This document shows, piece by piece, positions 15,973 to 24,950 of a stretch of DNA of 64,000 bases (the first letter of the stretch is position 1; each line of letters begins with the position of its first letter). The translations under genes were made by a program, and so were the position numbers. The DNA comes from JAKPUX01 sp035353815. Lineage in GTDB: Bacteria; Zhuqueibacterota; Zhuqueibacteria; Residuimicrobiales; Residuimicrobiaceae. The notes beneath the pieces are model-generated. The model was not told the DNA's origin and did no database searches. It saw nothing but the letters and a program-made list of their open reading frames with translations. Location of the stretch: contig DAOQAG010000005.1 of assembly GCA_035353815.1 (NCBI GenBank), forward strand, positions 58,840 through 122,839, written 5' to 3'.

Positions 15973-16066
15973 GGCCGCTTTAGGGGATCGCAAAACCGGA
16001 CGCCGGCGCCCGATTGACAGCCAGCATGGCCGCCGTGAGTAACAGTTTTTCGGGCATCACCAGCCC

Positions 16067-16771
16067 TTAAAACCGGACACTGGCGCCCAGTTTAAGGAGC
16101 AGCAGATCGGTCCGGGATTGGCTTACATCATAGCTGACCTTGCCATTCTCGCGGCGGATCGAACCCTTTTTAAGATATTCCGCCTCGCCCCCGCGCAGAT
16201 AGTGGCCCTGCAGATCGACTAGAACCTGTACCTTGCCCGTGGCCTCCTGCCAAACCGGGATCATGCAGCCGCCGCCGAATCCCCAGCTGAAAGCGCTGTC
16301 GTCGAAATTGGTGGTGCTGAAGACACCCTGATCCTCATCATGCCAGTCATCATCCTTGATGCTGGTCTCGGTAAAGAGGTAATCGAATCCGACGAGAGCG
16401 TCCACATAGGGCTGCACCGGGCCCTGCCGGGTCTGGGCGCGGAGAAAAAGATGACCCAGCACGATCGAATTGGTGGTCGTGACATCCACTTCGACATCGG
16501 GAATGGAGCTGGAAAAGGGCTCCGTACGCGTCTCGGAGCCATAGATGAGATAGTTCAACGAGACCCCCACGGCGAGGGGCCCGGCTGCGGGAGCCCAGAG
16601 AAACTCGCCCCCAAATCCACCGCCCGTGTTGACCTGGTCTGCAAACTCTTTCTGCGGGACCCCAACCAGAAATCCCAGATTGCCTTCCAGACCGGTCTGG
16701 GCCGGCACAGCGCCGGCCTGCAGCAGCAGAATAACCAGCAAAAGTATCGGGTACATTCGATTAGTGTGCAT
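16067..16771 (-). CDS. Predicted outer-membrane beta-barrel protein
   Basis: 234 residues from ATG 16771, with AAGGAGG 6 nt upstream. Signal peptide MYPILLLVILLLQAGAVPAQ, then alternating hydrophobic/polar strands rich in Gly, Tyr and Phe (for example FGGEFLWAPAAGPLAVGVSL, VQPYVDALVGFDYLF), ending in a phenylalanine (LGASVRF), the usual C-terminal signature for barrel insertion by BAM. Looks like an 8-strand opacity-type barrel. The upstream MFS gene overlaps it by 11 nt, so they are cotranscribed. Ligand unknown. Confidence 0.75.
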   Translation of the reverse strand: MHTNRMYPILLLVILLLQAGAVPAQTGLEGNLGFLVGVPQKEFADQVNTGGGFGGEFLWAPAAGPLAVGVSLNYLIYGSETRTEPFSSSIPDVEVDVTTTNSIVLGHLFLRAQTRQGPVQPYVDALVGFDYLFTETSIKDDDWHDEDQGVFSTTNFDDSAFSWGFGGGCMIPVWQEATGKVQVLVDLQGHYLRGGEAEYLKKGSIRRENGKVSYDVSQSRTDLLLLKLGASVRF

Positions 16772-17948
16772 CTGCAACCTCCTTGCTCCGGGTTGTAACG
16801 ATGAATGAGAGCAGCAAAGCGGCCAGCAAGGCCATGCCGCCGCCAAATCCGAATGCAGCCAGGGGCGATACCCGCTGCCAGAGCACCCCCATGATCGCGC
16901 TGGCCGGGAAAGCGCCGAGCCCGATGGCCAGATTATAGATGCCGAACGCGGTGCCGCGCAGTTCCGGCCGGACCATATCGGCCACCAGCGCCTTTTCCGC
17001 CCCTTCCGTGAGGGCGAAGAACAGCCCGTATACCGCGAAAAGGCCCCAGATCTGCCAGCTCTTGGCCGCGAGGCCGAACCCCAGATAGACCAGGGCATAG
17101 AGGAGCCACCCCATGATGATGACACGCTTGCGCTCGATGCGATCGGAGAGGGTGCCGCCCGCTGTAGCAAAGAGCATCTTGACGACATGGAAAAAAGCCC
17201 AGAGCAGCGGAATCAGCGCCGGTGCCACCCCCAGATCACGTGCCCGCAAGAGCAGAAAAGCATCGCTGGAGTTGCCGAGGGTGAATAGCAATAGTACGGC
17301 CAAATAGGCGTGAAAGTTTCGATCGAAGAGGCCAAGCCGGAAGGAGGGCGGTGCATCCGCGCGTTCCGGCCTGATTTCGCGGGCGCCGAAGATGAGGATG
17401 GCGACGCCGATGACCGCCGGCAACAGCGCCAGCCAGAAGACCAGCCGATAGCTGCCGGAGGGCGACGCCAGAACCGCCATCGCCGCCAGGGGACCGACGA
17501 CAGCCCCGGCGTGGTCCATGGCGCGATGAAAACCGTAGGCGCGGCCGCGGTTGGCCGGATCGGTCGAATCGGCGATGAGGGCATCGCGGGGGGCGGTGCG
17601 GACCCCTTTGCCGACGCGGTCGCCAAAACGCACCAGGAGCACATGCCAGCCCGCCGTGGCGATCGCGATGAACGGGCGCATAGCCGCGGAGAGGGAGTAG
17701 CCGGCCACCGTCAACGCCTTGCGCTTGCCGAGGCGGTCGGAGAGCCAACCCGAAAAGAGCTTGAGCACGGCAGCGGTGCTCTCGGCGATGCCCTCGATCA
17801 GCCCGAGCAGTTCCGCCGAGGCGCCGAGGGTAGTGGTGAGAAACAGCGGCAGCAGCGGGTAGATCATTTCGCTGCTGGCATCGTTGCACAGGCTGACCAG
17901 GCCGAGGACGATCACATTGTGGGAGAGGCGGCGTTTGCCACGGTTCAT
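16761..17948 (-). CDS. Major facilitator superfamily transporter
   Basis: 395 residues from ATG 17948 (AAGAGG upstream); a longer frame to 18026 lacks an RBS. About 12 hydrophobic segments, with the MFS loop 2-3 motif as GWLSDRLGKRKAL and a second-half equivalent GGTLSDRIERKRVI. The conserved NDASSEMIYPLLPLFL in TM1 is typical of a widespread, uncharacterised MFS group in soil and sediment bacteria. Substrate unknown; efflux is likely. Sits between a membrane-anchored hypothetical gene and the barrel gene on one strand. Confidence 0.85.
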   Translation of the reverse strand: MNRGKRRLSHNVIVLGLVSLCNDASSEMIYPLLPLFLTTTLGASAELLGLIEGIAESTAAVLKLFSGWLSDRLGKRKALTVAGYSLSAAMRPFIAIATAGWHVLLVRFGDRVGKGVRTAPRDALIADSTDPANRGRAYGFHRAMDHAGAVVGPLAAMAVLASPSGSYRLVFWLALLPAVIGVAILIFGAREIRPERADAPPSFRLGLFDRNFHAYLAVLLLFTLGNSSDAFLLLRARDLGVAPALIPLLWAFFHVVKMLFATAGGTLSDRIERKRVIIMGWLLYALVYLGFGLAAKSWQIWGLFAVYGLFFALTEGAEKALVADMVRPELRGTAFGIYNLAIGLGAFPASAIMGVLWQRVSPLAAFGFGGGMALLAALLLSFIVTTRSKEVADAH

Positions 17949-18022
17949 GAATTCCTCTTGGGCCGGGCGGCAGGACGGGCCGCGGTCCGGCTTCGCATGG
18001 ATGAGGTTGCGGAGCGCAGCGA

Positions 18023-18622
18023 TCACCGGGCCAGGGGCGGGACCGGATAGGCCCGGCGGAAGAGCTGGCTCTTGCCGTTGTCAAATTCCAGGCGCAGGGA
18101 GATCAGCACCATCCCGGCGCGGGGCGCACCGGCGGCGTCATAGGGCGCCAGGAAAATGCCATAGCGGATCTGTTTACCCGCTCCCGGAGGCAGTGCCTGC
18201 CGCAGTTCCGCCGCCGCAAGATCTCCGCCCCAGCGTTCCTTCAGCAGCCGCGGGTTCTCCTGGTACTCCTGGAGGGGACGATCGAGCAGGAAAAGGCGGG
18301 CATGGAGGTCGGACGCCGCGACGTTTTGCCCTTGCAGGGCGACCAGCCAGCCGGATCCGGCATCGGCTTTGGCCAGGCGCGTCAGCACCACCGCCGGGCC
18401 GCCGGAATTGGTCACCTGCAGCTCGCCCAGGATGAGAAATCCATACTGGCTATGCTCTTCGTCGTAGACCGGGAAGGTCAGAGATTCCCCCTCATCGACC
18501 TGGAGCGTGGTGAGTGCCAGCTGACGGCTTTCACGGGCGATCATCAGCGCTGCGGTGGCGACGATCAAGGCGATCAAGGCGATCAGGAGGGTTAAAATCG
18601 GCAACGGGGCTCTGTTGTGCAT
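18023..18622 (-). CDS. Membrane-anchored hypothetical protein
   Basis: 199 residues: one N-terminal membrane helix (LTLLIALIALIVATAALMI) then a soluble, probably periplasmic, beta-rich domain with no motif I recognise. AGGAAAGG stands before ATG 18622. First gene of the leftward MFS/barrel group (74 bp ahead of the MFS start). Upstream lies an AT-rich stretch (18650-18720) shared with the divergent nucleotidyltransferase gene, which probably holds promoters for both. Confidence 0.65.
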   Translation of the reverse strand: MHNRAPLPILTLLIALIALIVATAALMIARESRQLALTTLQVDEGESLTFPVYDEEHSQYGFLILGELQVTNSGGPAVVLTRLAKADAGSGWLVALQGQNVAASDLHARLFLLDRPLQEYQENPRLLKERWGGDLAAAELRQALPPGAGKQIRYGIFLAPYDAAGAPRAGMVLISLRLEFDNGKSQLFRRAYPVPPLAR

Positions 18623-18794
18623 GGGCGGCCTTTCCTTGTTCGCAAAAAAAAGATGCGCAAAAGCGGAAATAATATGAGAAAATATTTACTTTTTTCCAAT
18701 TTTATTTTATATTTCGGGGAGGAATCCGCTGTTGAAAAGCGGACCGCCTAAAAACCGCCGTTACGGGAATCTTTCCGGCTTTTGAAAGGGCGCT

Positions 18795-19688
18795 GTGCAT
18801 ACCACCGAATCAGCCATTGTATCGACACTCCTTTACTTTGATATTTTTGAATATCCGCTCAGCAGGGAGCAGCTCTACTGTTTTTTGATGCATGTCAAGC
18901 CGGAGCGCGCGGAATTCGACCGCGCCCTCGACCGGCTGCTCCTCGACAAGCAGGTGAGCATGACAGCGGGCTGGCATTTTATCGCCGGACGCGACCTGTT
19001 GATCCGTAAACGCCAGGAGGGTGAATCGCATGCCCGCCGCCTCTGGAGCCAGGCCTACCTGGCTGCCGGCCGCATGCGTCACCTGCCCTTCGTTCGCGGG
19101 ATTTATCTCTCGGGAGATCTCTCCAAGGGCGTCGCCGGCGCCGAGAGCGACATCGATTTTTTCATCATCACCGCCCGGCACCGGGTATGGATCTGCAAGC
19201 TCTTCCTCGCCCTGTTTCGCAGGGTCAGCCGCTGCAACCGCGACAAACTGCTCTGCTTCAACTACCTCCTTTCAGAAAGCCACCTCGAACTCAGCGAACG
19301 CGACCTCTTCACCGCCGCCGAGGTGATCGGCCTGGCCCCGCTCTATGGGTTGCGCCTGTTCCGGCGCTTTCTCGCCCAGAACGAATGGGTGGCCGAATAT
19401 TTTCCCCGCTACCGCCGCGCCGCCAATCAATCCTGTTGCGTCTATCACGGCCACAGCCGCCGCCAGCGCTTTTGCGAACTTTTCTTCCGCAATCCCCTTG
19501 CTGATGGTCTGGAATTCCTGCTGCCGCGCCTGTGGCGCCTCGCCTGGGGGTGGAAATATCGCCGCGCGCCCCAGACGCGCTCGGCGCTGCTCAAGGGCAT
19601 CCATCGCAGCTACAGCAAGGCGCATGGCTATCCCACCGACCGGGAGATTCTCCAGGAATATTCCCGCCGCCTCGAGGAGGCCTGTTGA
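18795..19688 (+). CDS. Nucleotidyltransferase-fold protein
   Basis: 297 residues from GTG 18795 with AAAGGG just upstream. An N-terminal winged-helix-like region (IVSTLLYFDIFEYPLSREQL) precedes a Pol-beta-type nucleotidyltransferase core at about residue 108: GIYLSGDLSKGVAGAESDID then FFII, matching the GS/GD...SDIDFF pattern with both metal aspartates. The C-terminal half is helical and basic. Proteins of this kind occur in polysaccharide or surface-modification loci; no substrate can be named. It ends 2 nt before the methyltransferase start, so the two form an operon. Confidence 0.75.
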   Translation: MHTTESAIVSTLLYFDIFEYPLSREQLYCFLMHVKPERAEFDRALDRLLLDKQVSMTAGWHFIAGRDLLIRKRQEGESHARRLWSQAYLAAGRMRHLPFVRGIYLSGDLSKGVAGAESDIDFFIITARHRVWICKLFLALFRRVSRCNRDKLLCFNYLLSESHLELSERDLFTAAEVIGLAPLYGLRLFRRFLAQNEWVAEYFPRYRRAANQSCCVYHGHSRRQRFCELFFRNPLADGLEFLLPRLWRLAWGWKYRRAPQTRSALLKGIHRSYSKAHGYPTDREILQEYSRRLEEAC

Positions 19689-19690
19689 GG

Positions 19691-20509
19691 ATGACCACGG
19701 CCGAGGAAAGAGCCGGCTATTACGCGGAAGTGGCGCGTTATTTCGACCAGGAAGCCCCCGAGTTCGAGAACCACTATCTCAACAATCCGGTGCTGCAGCG
19801 CCTCCGCGCCGATTTTCGCCGCATTACGACCACGGCGACCTTTGCATCCGGACTGGAGATCGGTTGCGGCCCGGGCATCGACATCGCCTGGTTTGCCGCG
19901 CAGTACCCGCAGCAGCGCTGGCGCGCCATCGATATCGCCCCGCGCATGGTCGCGCAGGCGCAGGCCAAGTTGCGCCGCCTCAACGGCGTTGATGCCCGGG
20001 CGGTGGTCGGCGCGCCCGAGGATCTCGCGGCGCTGTTTCCGGACGAAACTTTCGATCTGATCTATTGCTATTTCGGGGCGCTGAATACCGTGCCCGATCT
20101 CCCCGCGGCCGCCGCGGCGCTCGGCCGCGCCCTGACGCCCCAGGGCACCCTGGTGCTGACCTTCGTCAACCGCTGGTTTCTCCTCGACATGCTCTGGAAT
20201 CTGCTGCGGCTGCGGCCGCGCCGGGCCCTGGCGCGGGTGACCGGCGCCTGGGCGGGCTATTCCCCCGGAAGGCCGCTGGCCAGTTCGGCTCGCTCCGCAC
20301 GCGAGGTGCAGCGTGCCTTTGCCCCTGCCTTCACCGCGGTGCGGCGCAAGGGCTATTCGATCGTCTATCCCGCCTGGTACCGGCACCGCTTTCTGCCGGT
20401 CGAGGGCCCGCTCGGGACCCTGTTGTGGCGTGCCGATGCGCTGCTCAACCGCACGCCCTTCTGGAACCTGGGTGAATACAGCCTCTATTTCTTCAAACGC
20501 CGCGGCTGA
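19691..20509 (+). CDS. Class I SAM-dependent methyltransferase
   Basis: 272 residues from ATG 19691, 2 nt after the nucleotidyltransferase stop. Motif I LEIGCGPGID binds S-adenosylmethionine; the motif II acid is in AIDIAPRM, and DLIYCYFGALNTVPD holds the motif IV region. N terminus EERAGYYAEVARYFDQEAPE is typical of methyltransferase_11/25-type small-molecule enzymes. Substrate unknown. Next gene downstream is alanine racemase, 39 bp away. Confidence 0.82.
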   Translation: MTTAEERAGYYAEVARYFDQEAPEFENHYLNNPVLQRLRADFRRITTTATFASGLEIGCGPGIDIAWFAAQYPQQRWRAIDIAPRMVAQAQAKLRRLNGVDARAVVGAPEDLAALFPDETFDLIYCYFGALNTVPDLPAAAAALGRALTPQGTLVLTFVNRWFLLDMLWNLLRLRPRRALARVTGAWAGYSPGRPLASSARSAREVQRAFAPAFTAVRRKGYSIVYPAWYRHRFLPVEGPLGTLLWRADALLNRTPFWNLGEYSLYFFKRRG

Positions 20510-20548
20510 GCGCGCGGAAATCCTGCGGTCCCGGAGAGAGTACCTCCC

Positions 20549-21733
20549 GTGAATCCTGAACATCATTTTTTTCGGCCCGCCTGGGTCGAGGTGGATCTGG
20601 ATGCCATCGCGGCCAACTACCGGCAGATCCATGCCGCCCTGGGCCGGGTGCAGCTGTGCGCGGTGGTCAAGGCCGATGCCTATGGCGGCGGAGCGGTGAT
20701 GGTGGCGCGACACCTCGAAACCCTGGGCGTGGCGCGCATGGCCGTCGTCTCTCTCGATGAGGCGGCCGAGCTGCGCCGGGCGGGCATCCGCTCACCGCTG
20801 CTCAATATGGGGCCCGTATTCCCGCATCAGGCGGAGGCGGTGCTCGATCTCGAGCTCGAACAGATGGTTTTCCAGCCGGAAGTGCTTGAGGCACTGGCGC
20901 AGGCGGCGCAGCGCTCGGGCCGCAAGGCGCGAATCCACCTCAAGGTTGATACCGGCATGAGCCGCTATGGCCTCTCCCTGGCGGAGGCCGGCGCGCTGCT
21001 CGGCCGGCTGGCTGCCTGGCCCGGTCTGGACTGCTGCGGCGTGATGACCCATTTCCCCATCTCGGACGGCCTTGACAAGAGCTTTGCGCTGCTGCAGATC
21101 GCCGGGTTCACCGCCCTGCATGATGCGGCGGAAGCGCAGGGAATCAGGATTCCGCTCTGGCATATGTGTAACAGCGGCGGGGTGCTGGATCTGCCCCAGG
21201 CGCATTTCGATATGGTGCGCGTCGGCCTGATGTTGCACGGGTACTACCCCTCGCGTGAAGTGCGCCGCCCTTTCACACTGCAGCCGGCCATGCAGGTCAA
21301 GTGCCGCATTGCCGCCGTGCGCACCCTCGGCCGCGGCGATACGGTCGGCTATGGCCGCCGCTGGATGGCGGAGAAGCCGGAGCGGATCGCCGTGCTGCCG
21401 ATCGGTTATGCCGATGGCTACGATCGCAAGCTGCGCAATATCGGCGAGGTGCTGCTGGCGGGGCGCCGGGCGCCGATCGTCGGCGGGCTGTGCATGGATG
21501 CCTGTTTCATCCGGGTGACAGAGATCCCTGAAGCGCAGGTGGGGATGGACGTGACGATCATGGGGCGCGAGGGGGAGCAGGAAATTTCGCCGCATGATAT
21601 TGCGGCGCGCATCGACTCGGTCTCCTACGAGGTCATGGCGCGCTGGGGACGGCGGCTGCCGCGCCTCTATCGCCGCGATGGCACGGTTGTGGCGGTCCGG
21701 CACGATCTCGGGACGTCGATATTATCCATTTGA
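20549..21733 (+). CDS. alr: Alanine racemase
   Basis: 394 residues from GTG 20549. PLP-dependent enzyme interconverting L- and D-alanine for peptidoglycan. PLP-binding lysine in VVKADAYGGG (K41) at the end of the first barrel strand; the catalytic tyrosine from the other subunit in VGYGRRW (Y268); C-terminal beta domain with GGLCMDACFI and SVSYEVMARWGRRLPRLY. Normal length. GGAGAGAG is the likely RBS. In the same orientation as the nucleotidyltransferase and methyltransferase genes upstream. Confidence 0.95.
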   Translation: MNPEHHFFRPAWVEVDLDAIAANYRQIHAALGRVQLCAVVKADAYGGGAVMVARHLETLGVARMAVVSLDEAAELRRAGIRSPLLNMGPVFPHQAEAVLDLELEQMVFQPEVLEALAQAAQRSGRKARIHLKVDTGMSRYGLSLAEAGALLGRLAAWPGLDCCGVMTHFPISDGLDKSFALLQIAGFTALHDAAEAQGIRIPLWHMCNSGGVLDLPQAHFDMVRVGLMLHGYYPSREVRRPFTLQPAMQVKCRIAAVRTLGRGDTVGYGRRWMAEKPERIAVLPIGYADGYDRKLRNIGEVLLAGRRAPIVGGLCMDACFIRVTEIPEAQVGMDVTIMGREGEQEISPHDIAARIDSVSYEVMARWGRRLPRLYRRDGTVVAVRHDLGTSILSI

Positions 21734-21757
21734 AAAGTCCGGATTTTGGCGTATTTT
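21730..21757 (+). promoter_or_regulatory. Putative sigma-70 promoter for pfk
   Basis: TTGAAA (21730-21735), 16-bp spacer, TATTTT (21752-21757), overlapping the alr stop codon and 37 bp before the pfk start. Five and four of six consensus bases match. Confidence 0.45.
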
Positions 21758-21794
21758 ATTGCACGACAATGCCATTCGAACAGGAGGTTTGCCT

Positions 21795-22898
21795 ATGTCA
21801 CTCCAATCCATCCGCCGTGTCGGCGTGCTCACGGCGGGGGGGGATTGCCCCGGCCTGAACGCCGTCATCCGCGCCGTCGCCAAATCGCTGATGCTCAAGG
21901 CGAACGTCGAGGTGATCGGCATCGAAGATGGCTTTGAAGGATTGATTCAGAACCGTATGCGCAAACTCAGCTATGAGGATGTCTCCGGCATATTGCAGCG
22001 CGGCGGCACGATTCTTGGCACCTCGAACAAGGCCGATCCCTTCGCCCAGGCCACGGTGATCGGTAATGAGGTGGTAAAAGAAGATGTTTCGGCGCAGACG
22101 ATCGCCCATATCGACGAGTGGCAACTCGACGCCCTGGTCTGCATTGGCGGGGATGGTTCGATGTCCATTTCGCGCAAGCTGGTGGAAAAGGGGGTGCCGG
22201 TCGTGGGCGTGCCCAAGACCATCGATAACGACCTCTACGGGACGGATGTCACTTTTGGTTTCGATACCGCCGTTTCCATCGCCGCGGATGCGATCGACCG
22301 CATCCATACCACGGCGCAATCCCACCACCGCGTCATGCTGGTGGAGATCATGGGCCGCTATGCCGGCTGGCTGACCATTTCCGCGGGCATCGCTGGCGGG
22401 GCAGACGTGATCATTCTCCCGGAAATGGAGTACGACCTGAACTATATCTGCGAACGGGTTGTGGAGCGCAGCCGCTATGGCAAGCGATTCAGCATCGTTG
22501 CCGTCTCGGAGGGGGCCAAACCCAAAGGGGGGGAGGTGGTGGTCAGCCGCGTCGTCAAGGACAGCCACGAATCGATCCGCCTCGGCGGGGTCTCGATCAA
22601 ACTGGGCAATGATATCGAGGATCTCACCGGCCTGGAGACGCGGGCGACGGTGTTGGGTCATCTGCAGCGCGGCGGACCGCCCACGGCCAACGATCGCATC
22701 CTGGCCACCCGCTTTGGCGTGGGCGCAGCCACCCTGGTCGCCTCGGGCCAGTTCAACCGCATGGTCGCCTTGCGCGGCACCGAGATCGTCTCCGTGCCCA
22801 TCACTGAGGTGGGCGGCCGCTCGCGCACCGTCCCGGCCGATTGCCCGCTTCTCGATGTGGCCGAGTCGGTCGGCACCGCGCTTGGCGCTAAACGATAA
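21795..22898 (+). CDS. pfkA: 6-phosphofructokinase, group III (Gly/Lys) type
   Basis: 367 residues from ATG 21795 with AGGAGG 7 nt upstream. Phosphorylates fructose-6-phosphate in glycolysis. Motifs: VLTAGGDCPGLNAVIR, the phosphoryl-donor motif IGGDGS (118-122) and the catalytic PKTIDNDLYGTD (D144). The donor-selecting pair is Gly (GGDGS) plus Lys (PKTIDND). From family knowledge, Gly at the first site suits ATP, while Lys at the second is shared with pyrophosphate enzymes; this mixed pattern marks group III ATP-PFKs. It is not the E. coli allosteric type (PGTIDND). A promoter candidate and the spacing suggest its own transcript. Confidence 0.93.
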   Translation: MSLQSIRRVGVLTAGGDCPGLNAVIRAVAKSLMLKANVEVIGIEDGFEGLIQNRMRKLSYEDVSGILQRGGTILGTSNKADPFAQATVIGNEVVKEDVSAQTIAHIDEWQLDALVCIGGDGSMSISRKLVEKGVPVVGVPKTIDNDLYGTDVTFGFDTAVSIAADAIDRIHTTAQSHHRVMLVEIMGRYAGWLTISAGIAGGADVIILPEMEYDLNYICERVVERSRYGKRFSIVAVSEGAKPKGGEVVVSRVVKDSHESIRLGGVSIKLGNDIEDLTGLETRATVLGHLQRGGPPTANDRILATRFGVGAATLVASGQFNRMVALRGTEIVSVPITEVGGRSRTVPADCPLLDVAESVGTALGAKR

Positions 22899-22899
22899 A

Positions 22900-22916
22900 C
22901 CCGGCGTCACGCCGGG
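22900..22916 (+). terminator. Hairpin after pfk
   Basis: CCCGGCG-TCA-CGCCGGG, a 7-bp GC stem with a 3-nt loop starting 2 nt after the pfk stop, followed by ATGACTTTTGCC. A second weak stem (GGGATG 22914-22919 with CATCCC 22935-22940) follows. Termination is plausible though the U tract is short; the element could also be an extragenic repeat. Confidence 0.5.
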
Positions 22917-23263
22917 ATGACTTTTGCCAGAATGGCATCCCGCTGTATCCGCATCCTTTTTCCTGCATTGCATCCCCGGCTTCCCGGCCCGGCGCATCTT
23001 AGGTGATCTGCTGGACCGGGGGGCGCTGAACCGGCTCCCTCTGCATCGTTTGGTATGGACTTTGCTTCGTGAATACCATGGAGAGTGAAAAGCACGGCCG
23101 CGAACCACGTGCGCCGTTGCGCTTTTCTCAAATATAACTGCAGTATTTCCATCAGTACAGCTGCTGCAAGATTTGCCCGCATGGATCGGGAGGGTGAGGA
23201 TTGGGCGGAAAATGAGTTGCTGCAGTACAATGTATCATGGTGGTGCAAATTCATACGGGCCTT
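22917..23263. other. Intergenic region with no recognisable gene
   Basis: About 350 bp between pfk and the MinD-like gene. A 60-codon frame at 23085-23267 has no RBS, odd composition and no motif, and I do not believe it is a gene. No tRNA, repeat array or convincing promoter was seen; the MinD-like gene's promoter should be in the right half. Confidence 0.5.
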
Positions 23264-24490
23264 ATGAAAAAGCAATCAAGAATATGGACGATCGAGCATG
23301 AAGAGCATGTCATCGGTCCGATGAGTTCCTATGCGCTGGCTTTGTGGGGGATGCAGGGCCTGCTTTATCCCAACGACGTCCTTAAAGATCGCGAGGAACA
23401 CCGCTGTCAGGCGGGGTATCTGGAGGGGATGCAGCCCTTCATCCGCAACAACGGTCATCTCCGTCGCGCCAAGCTCTGGGCGATCGCGGGTGGCAAGGGC
23501 GGGGTGGGGAAATCGGTGCTGACGACCTTGCTGGGCGTCGCCCTGGCCCGGCGCGGCAAGCGGGTGGTGATCGTCGATGCCGATTTTGACGGCGCCAACC
23601 AGCGCCAGCTCTTCGCCCTGCGCCAGGCCTCCCCGAACATCTGGCGGCTGGTCGATGAGCATCATTCCCTGGCCCCGGCGGCGCTGCCGACCAGCGTGCC
23701 CAATTTGCGGCTGATCACTGCGCCGGAAACGGCCCATGATGCCGATCAGGCGACCATCCTACGGCGCATCCAGTTCATCCGCGCCCTGCGCCATCTCGAT
23801 GCGGAATATGTACTGCTCGATTTTGGACCGCGCACCGATTTGCGCGAACTGAACTATTTCTCGACGGCGGACCTGAATCTGGTGGTCTCCACGGCGGAAC
23901 CGACCGCCCTGGAGAATCTGGCCAAGTTCGTCAAAGCGATGGCCAAGCAGAAACTCCAGTTGGCCCTCGACAGCCTGAGCGCCAGCGGCAGCGCAGAGCC
24001 GTTTGACGACGCTGATACCGCGACCCTGGTGGAGCAAGCCGCTGCGCGCATCGAGGCGCTCGGCATCCCGGCCGCGGAGCTGATGCGCCGGATCTCCGGC
24101 AGCTTTACCCTGCGTGTGCTCTTCAATCAGGTGACCGATGACCACTACCGCAAGGATATGAATCTGCTCAACAGCTACCTCGCGCACGAGGTTGGCCTGG
24201 GCGCGGAGATCGGTGGTGCCATCCCCTTTGATCCGGCGATCCGCGCCGCCATTCGTGCCAACCGCCTCTTTGCCCTCGACCCCGCCACGCCGGTGATGCG
24301 CCACATGGATGCGATCATCCACACCCTCAGCCAGATCAAGAACCATGCCCCCGAGCAGTATGAATTCAAGCCGGCGCCGGCGCGCGACATCGACGGTTCG
24401 GCGCTGATCTGCGGCACCTGGTGCGCAGCCTGGGGCGAGTGCAATTTTCAGAATCCCGGCGATGTCTGTCCGGTGAAGAATCTCAACTGA
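23264..24490 (+). CDS. MinD/ParA-like P-loop ATPase with GYF-like head and cysteine tail
   Basis: 408 residues from ATG 23264 (ATG 23237 is an alternative; neither has a clear RBS). Residues 7-60 resemble a GYF_2-type domain (IWTIEHEEHVIGPMSS...GLLYPNDVL). Residues 70-370 are a MinD/FlhG-type ATPase: deviant Walker A AGGKGGVGKS with the signature lysine, VIVDADFDGAN, and the switch region LLDFGPRTD. The last 27 residues carry four cysteines spaced C-x3-C-x5-C-x8-C, a likely metal or Fe-S site. FlhG homologues normally sit in flagellar operons, but no flagellar gene is near. Function unknown; a polar-localisation or assembly ATPase is a guess. Confidence 0.75.
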   Translation: MKKQSRIWTIEHEEHVIGPMSSYALALWGMQGLLYPNDVLKDREEHRCQAGYLEGMQPFIRNNGHLRRAKLWAIAGGKGGVGKSVLTTLLGVALARRGKRVVIVDADFDGANQRQLFALRQASPNIWRLVDEHHSLAPAALPTSVPNLRLITAPETAHDADQATILRRIQFIRALRHLDAEYVLLDFGPRTDLRELNYFSTADLNLVVSTAEPTALENLAKFVKAMAKQKLQLALDSLSASGSAEPFDDADTATLVEQAAARIEALGIPAAELMRRISGSFTLRVLFNQVTDDHYRKDMNLLNSYLAHEVGLGAEIGGAIPFDPAIRAAIRANRLFALDPATPVMRHMDAIIHTLSQIKNHAPEQYEFKPAPARDIDGSALICGTWCAAWGECNFQNPGDVCPVKNLN

Positions 24491-24571
24491 GGGAAGCGAA
24501 GCGATCAAGTTCTGATCCCGGCGCACCGCGCAAGCCTCGCCCCCGGTTCGGCGCCGCTGCAGGGCAGGAGC

Positions 24572-24610
24572 AAAAAAAAATCCCGATCCTTACGGACCGG
24601 GATTTTTTTT
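24572..24610. terminator. Bidirectional intrinsic terminator
   Basis: A-tract, ATCCCG, an inner TCC-TTAC-GGA stem, CGGGAT, T-tract: a hairpin flanked by nine A and eight T, so it works on both strands. It separates the MinD-like gene (+) from the convergent cold-shock gene (-). Confidence 0.9.
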
Positions 24611-24625
24611 GTCTTTATGTCAAGC

Positions 24626-24826
24626 TTACAGTTTGGTGACCTTTTCAGCCTGCAGACCCTTGGCGCCCTGGGTGACTTCAAACTCGACCTTGTCGCCCTC
24701 ATCAAGGGTCCGGTAGCCGGTGCCCTGAATGGCGTTGAAATGGACGAAGACATCTCCGCCTTGTTCACGAGTGATGAAGCCGTAGCCTTTGGAGGCATTG
24801 AACCACTTGACAGTTCCTGTTTCCAT
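24626..24826 (-). CDS. Cold-shock-domain protein (CspA family)
   Basis: 66 residues, one OB-fold cold-shock domain. Starts METGTVKWFNASKGYGFI (RNP1 = KGYGFI) and continues with DVFVHF (RNP2). Binds single-stranded RNA/DNA as an RNA chaperone. AAGGAG lies about 8 nt before the ATG. A 5' leader of about 90 nt is likely if the promoter at 24923-24950 is right; csp genes often have long regulated leaders. Confidence 0.96.
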   Translation of the reverse strand: METGTVKWFNASKGYGFITREQGGDVFVHFNAIQGTGYRTLDEGDKVEFEVTQGAKGLQAEKVTKL

Positions 24827-24922
24827 CTGGAAACTCCTTGCTTAAAAAAGTTGAACAACCACGTACCACTTTACTCGTCTCGCCAGGGCATAAAAAAATC
24901 GCGTGAACAGCCTCTGTTTGCC

Positions 24923-24950
24923 ATTCTACACGATTCTTTGGATCTGTCGT
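24923..24950 (-). promoter_or_regulatory. Putative promoter for the cold-shock gene
   Basis: On the minus strand ACGACA (24950-24945), 16-bp spacer, TAGAAT (24928-24923). The -10 matches 5 of 6 consensus bases; the -35 is weak. About 95 nt upstream of the csp ATG. Confidence 0.35.

Noticed and set aside
23085..23267. 60-codon ORF before the MinD-like gene
   Set aside because: No RBS, no domain, unusual composition, and it overlaps the start of the real gene.
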